Assembly: GCA_018823045.1 (NCBI GenBank)
Contig: JAHJIX010000007.1
Location: 1-47,997, forward strand
From: Patescibacteria group bacterium
Lineage (GTDB): Bacteria; Patescibacteriota; Patescibacteriia; Magasanikbacterales; UBA922
Length of the DNA: 47,997 bases
Direction: 5' to 3'
Under the pieces are notes generated by a model. It worked only from the letters and a program-made list of their open reading frames with translations, searched no databases and was not told the origin of the DNA. Below are positions 11,149-19,708 of the stretch, in pieces. Numbering within the stretch: the stretch's first letter is position 1; each line of letters opens with the position of its first letter. A program made the position numbers and the translations under genes.

Positions 11149-11823
11149 ATGAAGTATTTGTTTGCTCTATTGGCTGTGATATGTTTTATTCCACAAGTTG
11201 TTTTTGCACATACACCGACATTTGTAGAAGAAAGTACCGTTGATATATCTGACGCGCATGCAAAGCAAGTTTTTTATAGTCGTATTCAAGAAGATGCGCA
11301 GACATATACTATTCATGCAGATAAACCAATTGAGTTGTATATTGCTTTATTGGTTCCAGATACACTTGAGGCATATACAGATATTTCTGTCATGATTAAT
11401 ACAGTAAATACCCGAAGACAATTTGCTGATGCATTAAACGGAAAGACGGCTCAGTGGCAACCGTATAAAGAAGAGTATTCAGGTGACATATATTTACTTG
11501 GTCCAGAGTTTGGAGAAAAGACAATTGAACAAGGGCAAAAACCACAGGGAATGTTTCTTCCATATGGAACATATACTATTCGTGTAGAAGGGGAGCATGT
11601 TGGAAGTCCGTATGCATTGGTTATTGGTGGGGGAGATGCATTTGTCTTATCTGATAATTGGCAAACGGCAAAAACATTAATGACGATAAAAAAAGATTTT
11701 TTTGATCAATCATTTTGGACTATTTTTCAGTCTCCATTGGGGTTTGGACTATTTTTATTTCTCTTTGCGAGTGTGGTGATTATTGGTGGAGTGGTCTTTG
11801 TTTATCGTCGTGTACGGGTATAG
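11149..11823 (+). CDS. Hypothetical exported protein with C-terminal TM anchor
   Basis: N-terminal signal MKYLFALLAVICFIPQVVFAH; C-terminal 'GFGLFLFLFASVVIIGGVVFVYRRVRV'. Confidence 0.75.
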   Translation: MKYLFALLAVICFIPQVVFAHTPTFVEESTVDISDAHAKQVFYSRIQEDAQTYTIHADKPIELYIALLVPDTLEAYTDISVMINTVNTRRQFADALNGKTAQWQPYKEEYSGDIYLLGPEFGEKTIEQGQKPQGMFLPYGTYTIRVEGEHVGSPYALVIGGGDAFVLSDNWQTAKTLMTIKKDFFDQSFWTIFQSPLGFGLFLFLFASVVIIGGVVFVYRRVRV

Positions 11824-11832
11824 TAAGTTTAT

Positions 11833-11861
11833 TTGACAATATGCTTATGTTAGTTTATATT
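11833..11861 (+). promoter_or_regulatory. Promoter upstream of the large secreted-protein gene
   Basis: TTGACA-17 bp-TATATT. Confidence 0.6.
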
Positions 11862-11883
11862 ACTGATAATAGAGGAGACATAT

Positions 11884-11952
11884 ATGATAAAAAAAATATC
11901 ATGGGTAACATATATGATGGGTAAAAATTTCGCACATATTATTTGTGTTTAG
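11884..11952 (+). CDS. Putative 22-aa leader peptide MIKKISWVTYMMGKNFAHIICV
   Basis: agaggag Shine-Dalgarno 6 nt upstream of ATG; stop TAG 2 nt before a terminator-like hairpin. Confidence 0.35.
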   Translation: MIKKISWVTYMMGKNFAHIICV

Positions 11953-11978
11953 ATCGACTAAATAGTCGGTTTTTTATT
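11953..11978 (+). terminator. Terminator-like hairpin between the leader ORF and the 1463-aa gene
   Basis: atcgacta-aa-tagtcggt followed by a T-rich tract. Confidence 0.5.
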
Positions 11979-11993
11979 ATATAAAAAATACAT

Positions 11994-14900
11994 ATGAGAT
12001 TTTTTCAAAGGGGTGTTATTATAATATTAAGTATATATTTGGCATGTTTTCAGACAATTGCGGTTTTTGCGCAGTCACCAGAAATAGAGGATAAGAATGA
12101 AGATTCATCATATATGTTTTATACAGACATAATGCATGAAATAGCAATAGTGAATGGTGCAGATGCTTCAGATGAAGAAAGAACGGTATTAGCTCAAAAA
12201 ATACAGCAATTTATTGATCAAGAAGAAAAAAAATTAGCAGAACTTCAAGTTTCTTCTAAAAAAGAATCTGAGTATATTACATTTTTAAAAAGGCAGATTG
12301 AAATGCTTGATTCTAATGAATTAGGTCTGTGGGATACTTTAAAATTTGGTATTCAAGATGTGTTTTCTAAAGATGAAAAGGTCTTGGGGGAGAGTGAAGG
12401 AATCTTTGATGTTGATATTCCCGAGAATCCTTCCACATTTAGTAAAGCAAATGCTTCTGAACAATACTTAGGAGATTTTTTATTAAAAAGAGATAAAGAC
12501 CCCTCAGATTTATTTGTGTATTCATATAAGAATGCACAAAAATATATACAATCTAATTTGCCAACTCTTGAAGATATTGCAGCAAGTGATGATGTTGTCA
12601 TTACATCAGATATTGAGAGTCTTGCTTTGCAATTGGAATATAATCCAGTAAATATTTTAAATTTTATTCAGGAACACATTGAATATGAACCATATTATGG
12701 TGCGAAGAAAGGTGCTGATGGTTGTTTAGCACAGAGAGTATGTAATGATATTGATGCTGCCACTTTAACAATAGCACTCTTGAGGGCTTCTGATATTCCA
12801 GCAAGATATAAAACAGGGATAATTCAATTATCAATGGAGCAACTAAAATCTCTTATAGGGGTTGAGACAGCCAAGGGAACATTTTTAGCATTTGTTGATA
12901 CGGATTTTCCTATATTTATAGATGAATCGATTGATGGTACCCTTCAAGAGATGACAGAAGAGCAAGCAGAAAGTATCTCATCTATTTTTTTAGAATGGAC
13001 TGTGGCAGAGGCTTTTTTTCCTCAAAATAGAACAGGAGGAAATATATCAAGTCCGTTTGATTTTGAATATGTAGAATCAGTAGATGATTTACTTGGAATT
13101 CTTGATGAAGAATATGGGATGGAATGGATTGATTTGGATGGTATATTTAAGGGAATGAATCATCATCAGGTAGAAATTGTTCCTGAAACTTCAGGATTTA
13201 TTGCTGATAATTTTTGGGAAGACTATTTTGCTTATCAGGGGGAGGAGTCACCTTTACAGCGAATGCGAAATATATTACTAGCTGATACAGGGAAAGATAT
13301 ATTTGATGATACATATCATTCTACTCTTGGTGTTTATGTTTCACCAGTGGATGTATTACCACCAACGGGTCCATATAATCGTATAGCCGATGGATCAAAT
13401 GGTGGAATAGTGTATACAACACGTTCACATTCAGTATTAGAAAGCAATCAAAAAGCACGGGTTGCTATTCGTTTATTTGATAAAGAAACAAGAAATATCG
13501 TATTTGGTCAAACATTTGATGCAGTCGAGATAGATAATATACCCATGGAGTTAACATATGTCGGAAAAACAGATACAGATAAAGCCATAATTGAATCATA
13601 TGGTGGTATTCATGCAACACCTGTGCATTTGGTAGAAATTGTACCTGTGTTAGATGTTGGAGGATATGAATATATTTTTGATACAAGTGTGTCTATTGGA
13701 CAAAATCTTATTTTAGAAACAGATTATATTTTGCATGGTACAAGTAAGCGCGCACATGAAAAGTTTTCTATTGCAGGAAATAATGAAGGAATATTTTTTG
13801 TATTTTCAGGGTTAGAGTTTCATCCAGTGTATGATAACGAAGAAGATGTTAATCGTCAGTCAAAAGTATTATTAGGAGGAAATGCTATTATCGCACGAGA
13901 ATATATAAAGAAAGAGTTACAAGATAGTGATATTTATGAAAAGGTTTTTGATGTTGATGATAACATTGAATTTAATCGTGCAGTTGTAACACAAAATCGG
14001 TTGTTAAATAGTATAGATGGTGTTCCAACGATATTTGATTTTAATGGATTAACCATTGATTCTATTACGTATTCAAATATTTATTCAAGAAGAACATATC
14101 AACCACAAAGTGAATATGATTATGGACAATTAACAACGCAAAATGCATCGTATTATGAAGCTGAAATATTTAAAAATGTCGCAGGATTAGAATCAATGGC
14201 AACGGTTCAAGGAATTCAGTATGCATATGCACATCCAGAAGAATATACTGTTCATAAAATTACTTCAGATAATATTGATGTTATTAATACACTTGAATTA
14301 TCAGCAAACACAAAAGCAAATTTACAGACAGAGATATCTAATGGTGCATATGCAATTGTTCCAAATAAATTAGTTGAACATGAAAATTGGCGAGGTGTTG
14401 TGTATATTACAGTAAAACCTGGTGTATATTGGAAATATGCAATTGGGGAGCAGGTGCAAAATGGAGGTTGGAGTATACAATTTCCTGATGATAAAATTGT
14501 TTTAGTGGACCCAGATGGAAATAGAATAGATCAATATCAATATACAGTCGAAAATGGACAATTTGCATTTACAGATGGAAATGCAAATACAAAAGATAAA
14601 ATGTGTCGTATTACTCATGATGATATTCAATTTGCTGCAGATCAGGGATTGCTGGGCGAGTATGGTCTCCTTTGTATGGTTGAGCGTCTTTATTTTGGTG
14701 ATCATGATCATACGCTTATTTTGGCAATGAATGCGGCGAAGTTTAAAAGTGTCAGTGATGGGTATGATTATTGGAAGCGGGAGAGTGATATTTTTGATGC
14801 TATTAGAGATCAACGACCTGCATCATATATTAACAGCAATGATATAAGTGTATATTGGGGAACTTATGCTTATAGTGGTGAATTATATCCAGGTACTTTA

Positions 14901-16385
14901 GGTGCAGAAAATAAAATTGATTCTATTATTATCTATAGTCCTAAGAAAGAAATGGCGTATAATATATATGAAAAGGACATTGCTCGTAAATATGTTTCTA
15001 AAAATACAATTTTAGGTAAACATATTCCTGAAAATTTAGGTTTTCCTATAGATGATATTATAAATGCTGATGAAACATATTCAGGAACAGATGGTTGGTA
15101 TATGAATTTTACAAACGGTCAATTATATTTAGAAAAAGAGTGGATAGATAATGTTTATGTGTTATTTGGTAAGATGTCTAATTTTTATAATGGAATAGAT
15201 AATGAAAGAAATGGACTTAGTGGTGTACAAGGAATTGTTGGTTTTCCTGAATCAGATTTAAAGTATTATTCTTCTAATCTTTATAAACAATCTTTTGAAG
15301 AAGCTGATATTGAATATAATATCCTTACAGAAAATATTAGGGTTGTACCTAGATCAGTGGAGGCTCGAAGATATCAAAATAAAGAATTTGCTCGAAAAAT
15401 GCTTAGAAAAGTTTGGGGAGGTAAAATTGTCAATAACAATAATGATCTTGATCGAAGTTTTGAAAATGAAATTATCACAGATGTAGAAGCTTTTGTTGAA
15501 ATTGTTGATTATATAGCTAATAAAGATGGTATAAGTACAGATGATTTTGTGAAGGATGTAACAGTAGTTTTTGCAGGAGCCGAGAAAATTAATATTTGGT
15601 ATGCTGCAGATTTATTAAATGGAAGGATAGAAAGTGATTATGATGTATATGGTTTCTCTGATACAGGTTTTAGACGTATGTATAGAGATAGTCAATATTG
15701 TGTTGACCCAAATTATGATTGTGTTTCGAATCAATTAAATCATTCAATGTTAGGTTTTAGTCAGGCATATTTTAAGAATAAGGAAAAAGCTGATAAAGAA
15801 ACTTTACGACATGATAAAAATCCTTCACCATTAGGTGTTAATAGCAAGAAAACAGGAGTTAGTTATGAAGATATTTGGTTAGGTATGCGAATTGCTATGT
15901 TTGGGGAATCTTTGAAAAATGGAACAAAGACAAAGGAAGAAATGGGCGAGTGGATTTTACAAAATCTTGCTTTATCTCCTAATATATCAAGTAGTGATTA
16001 CAATTCTTTAAGAGTACATAGAGACGATTATCTTATAACAAAATCATATAGAAAAAAATTCAGAGTATTAGAGTATCAATTTAATGGAAATAATCTATTT
16101 AAATGGGGATATACGGATGAAATGGAAAGATACATTTGTCCAAATGGTTCAGATGATTTTTATTATCAAAATTATGATTATTTTTTTGTAAATAGTGAAA
16201 ATGTTGGAGATGCTAAAGCTATTTGGGATGATAATAATAAAAAAATGGTGCTGCTCTATTGGGGACTAAAAGATGAGTATAATACAAATAATAAAATTTG
16301 TGGTAATCTAGAATCTTTATCTAATCAATATGGTATTACATTAAACTACACTTTTTTAGATATGATAAATGAAATTTTAGAATAA
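11994..16385 (+). CDS. Giant exported protein with a transglutaminase-like domain and LGFP-like repeats
   Basis: Signal peptide 'GVIIILSIYLACFQTIAVFAQ'; 'NPVNILNFIQEHIEYEPYYGAKKGADGCLAQRVCNDIDAATLTIALLRASDIPARYKTG...WIDLDGIFK' matches the transglutaminase-like layout of YD/Rhs-associated proteins; 'ENLGFPIDD', 'VQGIVGFPESD' are LGFP-like. Confidence 0.75.
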   Translation: MRFFQRGVIIILSIYLACFQTIAVFAQSPEIEDKNEDSSYMFYTDIMHEIAIVNGADASDEERTVLAQKIQQFIDQEEKKLAELQVSSKKESEYITFLKRQIEMLDSNELGLWDTLKFGIQDVFSKDEKVLGESEGIFDVDIPENPSTFSKANASEQYLGDFLLKRDKDPSDLFVYSYKNAQKYIQSNLPTLEDIAASDDVVITSDIESLALQLEYNPVNILNFIQEHIEYEPYYGAKKGADGCLAQRVCNDIDAATLTIALLRASDIPARYKTGIIQLSMEQLKSLIGVETAKGTFLAFVDTDFPIFIDESIDGTLQEMTEEQAESISSIFLEWTVAEAFFPQNRTGGNISSPFDFEYVESVDDLLGILDEEYGMEWIDLDGIFKGMNHHQVEIVPETSGFIADNFWEDYFAYQGEESPLQRMRNILLADTGKDIFDDTYHSTLGVYVSPVDVLPPTGPYNRIADGSNGGIVYTTRSHSVLESNQKARVAIRLFDKETRNIVFGQTFDAVEIDNIPMELTYVGKTDTDKAIIESYGGIHATPVHLVEIVPVLDVGGYEYIFDTSVSIGQNLILETDYILHGTSKRAHEKFSIAGNNEGIFFVFSGLEFHPVYDNEEDVNRQSKVLLGGNAIIAREYIKKELQDSDIYEKVFDVDDNIEFNRAVVTQNRLLNSIDGVPTIFDFNGLTIDSITYSNIYSRRTYQPQSEYDYGQLTTQNASYYEAEIFKNVAGLESMATVQGIQYAYAHPEEYTVHKITSDNIDVINTLELSANTKANLQTEISNGAYAIVPNKLVEHENWRGVVYITVKPGVYWKYAIGEQVQNGGWSIQFPDDKIVLVDPDGNRIDQYQYTVENGQFAFTDGNANTKDKMCRITHDDIQFAADQGLLGEYGLLCMVERLYFGDHDHTLILAMNAAKFKSVSDGYDYWKRESDIFDAIRDQRPASYINSNDISVYWGTYAYSGELYPGTLGAENKIDSIIIYSPKKEMAYNIYEKDIARKYVSKNTILGKHIPENLGFPIDDIINADETYSGTDGWYMNFTNGQLYLEKEWIDNVYVLFGKMSNFYNGIDNERNGLSGVQGIVGFPESDLKYYSSNLYKQSFEEADIEYNILTENIRVVPRSVEARRYQNKEFARKMLRKVWGGKIVNNNNDLDRSFENEIITDVEAFVEIVDYIANKDGISTDDFVKDVTVVFAGAEKINIWYAADLLNGRIESDYDVYGFSDTGFRRMYRDSQYCVDPNYDCVSNQLNHSMLGFSQAYFKNKEKADKETLRHDKNPSPLGVNSKKTGVSYEDIWLGMRIAMFGESLKNGTKTKEEMGEWILQNLALSPNISSSDYNSLRVHRDDYLITKSYRKKFRVLEYQFNGNNLFKWGYTDEMERYICPNGSDDFYYQNYDYFFVNSENVGDAKAIWDDNNKKMVLLYWGLKDEYNTNNKICGNLESLSNQYGITLNYTFLDMINEILE

Positions 16386-16389
16386 TTAT

Positions 16390-16740
16390 ATGAATAAGGT
16401 ATTAAAAATGGCAATAATAGTTTGCATAATTATAGGTTTAGTTATGGGATGTTATTTTACTTGGAGTTTTTATAATTATAAAAAAATATGCAAAAATCCT
16501 GATGAAATAGGTAATTTAGGAGAGGGATATCATAAACGTTGGGGAAATCTGTATAAGTATGAGCTTATCAATAATGATCCATGTATTTTTGATGGAGTTG
16601 AGCTTACTGGAATAGATATAGAAACATTTGAGATAATTGATAGACAATATTTTAGAGATAAAAATGGAGTATATATTTTTCATATTTATCCAGAACTGAT
16701 TTTTACCAAGTTGGATGAAGATATGAAAAATAACGAATAA
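16390..16740 (+). CDS. Small membrane-anchored protein with a DKNYY-like segment
   Basis: N-terminal TM MAIIVCIIIGLVMGCYFTW; 'ELTGIDIETFEIIDRQYFRDKNGVYIF'. Confidence 0.6.
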   Translation: MNKVLKMAIIVCIIIGLVMGCYFTWSFYNYKKICKNPDEIGNLGEGYHKRWGNLYKYELINNDPCIFDGVELTGIDIETFEIIDRQYFRDKNGVYIFHIYPELIFTKLDEDMKNNE

Positions 16741-16771
16741 TAAAAAAACGGCCAATAGATTTCATGAGTTA

Positions 16772-17272
16772 ATGGATGATGCAAGCCCTGCTGATTTAGA
16801 AAAGGTTGTAAATGATACATTGTTTACACAGCGATTAATAGAAGATGATGTATTTTATGAATTTAATAATAATTCACGGGATTTTGGACGATATAATCAT
16901 GAATTTAAAGGAGATGCTAGTGGTGGTTGGCATTATTTGCATACAGGAAGATCTGGAAATCGTATTACTAATAAGGTTGTGGGTAATAATGGAGTATATA
17001 AAGCAGATGTGGAGTATTATGATGAATTTGGTAATTTACATACAAAGTCAGATAATAGTTTTTTCCCAGATTCTTGGAGTGAAAAAGATGTATTGGAAGC
17101 TATTAATGATGCATATATTAATAGAGGTAATCCAATTAGCACTTCTCATCCTTTTAATAATGTGCATGAAGTTAATAGGGGTGGTATAGATATCCGGATT
17201 ATTGTCGAAAAAAATACAAATAGATTTGTTTCAGCATTTCCTATAAGAGATCCTGGTTTTAACGGTTTTTAA
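16772..17272 (+). CDS. EndoU-type nuclease toxin domain (polymorphic toxin module)
   Basis: 'YNHEFKGDASGGWHYLHTG' (two-His motif), 'SFFPDSWSEKDVLEAINDAY', 'GGIDIRIIVEKNTNRFVSAFPI' match the bacterial EndoU layout; no signal peptide. Confidence 0.75.
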   Translation: MDDASPADLEKVVNDTLFTQRLIEDDVFYEFNNNSRDFGRYNHEFKGDASGGWHYLHTGRSGNRITNKVVGNNGVYKADVEYYDEFGNLHTKSDNSFFPDSWSEKDVLEAINDAYINRGNPISTSHPFNNVHEVNRGGIDIRIIVEKNTNRFVSAFPIRDPGFNGF

Positions 17273-17273
17273 T

Positions 17274-17777
17274 ATGAAAATAATTATAAATAGACGTGTT
17301 TTCAATATGCAGCATATGCATGCTGAAGATATATATAAAAATGGGCTCTATTTTTTGCTAAGTGAGTGTTACAATACTCAAGATTTTTTAAATTTTCTTA
17401 ATGGAGAATTTAAAGAAAAATCAAGCTGGCTAGAAGATTTTGTTTTAGCAAAATTAGAGCATAAAAATGGAATAAAAAGATTATGTGTATATTGGTTGGA
17501 CGTGATAGGTGGAAAGCCTATAGAAAAGTTATCTACTTGTCTATCAATTGAAGAAGTTAAAATTCTCGTAACACACTATATACAAGAAAAAAATAAATTT
17601 ACAGATGATCCAGTGAAGTATAAATTAAATTTAATAAAACAAGGGGCCTTACTTATTACTACAGAAGATTATAAAGATAATCACGCCTTTGTAAAAGTTT
17701 TAGATGAAACAAAAAATAATATTGTAGTTGTAAATACAAAAGAAGAAAAGGAAAAATTATTAAATATGATACATTAA
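17274..17777 (+). CDS. Hypothetical protein, candidate cognate immunity for the EndoU-like toxin
   Basis: Starts 2 nt after the toxin stop; cytoplasmic, 167 aa; immunity role from position only. Confidence 0.5.
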   Translation: MKIIINRRVFNMQHMHAEDIYKNGLYFLLSECYNTQDFLNFLNGEFKEKSSWLEDFVLAKLEHKNGIKRLCVYWLDVIGGKPIEKLSTCLSIEEVKILVTHYIQEKNKFTDDPVKYKLNLIKQGALLITTEDYKDNHAFVKVLDETKNNIVVVNTKEEKEKLLNMIH

Positions 17778-17782
17778 ATGCT

Positions 17783-19684
17783 ATGAAAAATAGACAAAAA
17801 ATAATGTTGTTGAGTATGCTGTTATTGTTTACAACTGGTTGTTTTAGTGCTGCTACAGACAACTCTAGGGAATTATCGGTAGATACACTTGATGGACATT
17901 CTCAAGAAACTGCTATAGATGTAGAAGAAAATCAAGATGTTTTATTTGATGCTGAAATGAGTGAAGATAAAATTGAAACAGTAGAAGAATCTTGTCGGGA
18001 TGAATATAATTTTTCATCTGAGGATATTGATGCTTTTTATACAAAAACAATAAATAATCCAGGGCAACATGTATCTCTTGTACACATAAATTTTACATCA
18101 ACAAACGAGTCATTAGATCGTTTTATTATGGAATATAGTGTTTGTTTGAAGGAAGCAGAAAAACAAGATGGAGTTTCAAATCAAAATTTGCTTAGAATAA
18201 AAGCACAAGCCTTAATATTCAATTATAGAGCACTTGCTGAAAATACAGTGTTTAATCCAAAAATTTATAAAAATGATACACATGTATTTTATTTAGATCC
18301 AATGAGTAAATCATTTTATATATTTAATCACTTAGATCCGAAACAGTTTGAAGAAATACATAGTATCTCAGGAAAAGATTTTTATATTAAATTATTTGCT
18401 CATGGGAAAGAATTATATATATTTGATGGGGTAAAAATGAAGAAACATAATGGAGTAGATGCTAGTAGTTTGACAAGACATAATGATGGAACCGGTAATT
18501 ATAATCGCTCAGAACATTTTAAAGATGGTCAATCTGTATTTTATGTAGATACATCCGGTCATTTTAAAAAAATAGAAGGAGCTGATCCACAAACATTTAT
18601 AGAAAAATATACTAATTTTTTTGTAGACAAGGATACTGTATATTATTTTAATGGTGATTCGCGAGTATATCATAAAATTGAGGGTGCTGATCCACATAGT
18701 TTTTCAATCGATTGGGGGAGAAGCAATCCATTTATTGATACGCTACGATCAGATAGTCAATATGCGTATTATTACGATCATAAATTAGGTTCTTTTAGAA
18801 AAATAAATAAGCTTAATCTATCAGAGACTTATTTTTTGAGATGGAATGATGAAAAAACAAATTTAATTTCTTCAGAGGATGGTTATTTTTATATTACAGA
18901 TACTACTTCTCATCCTGTAAAAGTTGTAGATGTAAGTGATGGTGAACTGACGAGTGTCTATTATACTCGGTATGAGTCTCCTTTTTTTGTAAATAATAAT
19001 GGAGTATATTATTATGATTTTTTAAATACGCTTGTATTGAAAAAATTAGAGGATTTAGATAGAAATAGTTTTGAAATTATTGTTATGGCAGATGAGCATG
19101 CTCTTGTAAAAGATGCTTCTGGATTATATCAAGTACTCTTTGAAAATGGAGAATTTCATAAGATAGATACTATTGACAATTCTTCATTAGAAGTACTTGT
19201 TAATGATCACTATAATACAGTTATCAAAGATAAATCAGGAGTATATATAATAGATTCATCGGGAAAAATTCAACATAAGGATATTGAAGATGTTGCCAGT
19301 TTTAATGTGCTTGATACTCATTATAGATATATTATTGCCAAAGATAACAATGCTGTGTATATTGGTAAAAATAATATAGAAAAGATAGAGTATATAGATG
19401 TAGATAGTTTTGAATTCATAACATATAATTCTGTCATTGCATATGGAAAAGATAAGGATCATATTTATTATGTAACAAGAACATCTGATACTGTTTCTAT
19501 TTTGGAAGGTGCTTCCCCAAATTCATTTATGATTAAGGGTCCATTTTTATCATGGTTTTATTATGCAATTGATATTGATAGTGTTTGGTTTTACAACAAT
19601 AATGAAGATAGAGTTGAAAAAATAAATGGTGTTGATTCGCAAAGTTTTGATTTCAGTGCTCATGCACAATCGTTTTATTATTAG
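17783..19684 (+). CDS. Lipoprotein with multiple DKNYY-type repeats
   Basis: Lipobox LLFTTGC; repeated 'DKDTVYYFNGDSRVYHKIEGADPHSF', 'DKDHIYYV...ILEGASPNSF', 'VEKINGVDSQSF' units. Confidence 0.8.
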   Translation: MKNRQKIMLLSMLLLFTTGCFSAATDNSRELSVDTLDGHSQETAIDVEENQDVLFDAEMSEDKIETVEESCRDEYNFSSEDIDAFYTKTINNPGQHVSLVHINFTSTNESLDRFIMEYSVCLKEAEKQDGVSNQNLLRIKAQALIFNYRALAENTVFNPKIYKNDTHVFYLDPMSKSFYIFNHLDPKQFEEIHSISGKDFYIKLFAHGKELYIFDGVKMKKHNGVDASSLTRHNDGTGNYNRSEHFKDGQSVFYVDTSGHFKKIEGADPQTFIEKYTNFFVDKDTVYYFNGDSRVYHKIEGADPHSFSIDWGRSNPFIDTLRSDSQYAYYYDHKLGSFRKINKLNLSETYFLRWNDEKTNLISSEDGYFYITDTTSHPVKVVDVSDGELTSVYYTRYESPFFVNNNGVYYYDFLNTLVLKKLEDLDRNSFEIIVMADEHALVKDASGLYQVLFENGEFHKIDTIDNSSLEVLVNDHYNTVIKDKSGVYIIDSSGKIQHKDIEDVASFNVLDTHYRYIIAKDNNAVYIGKNNIEKIEYIDVDSFEFITYNSVIAYGKDKDHIYYVTRTSDTVSILEGASPNSFMIKGPFLSWFYYAIDIDSVWFYNNNEDRVEKINGVDSQSFDFSAHAQSFYY

Positions 19685-19708
19685 TTTAAACATTTTACAC
19701 AAATACAT

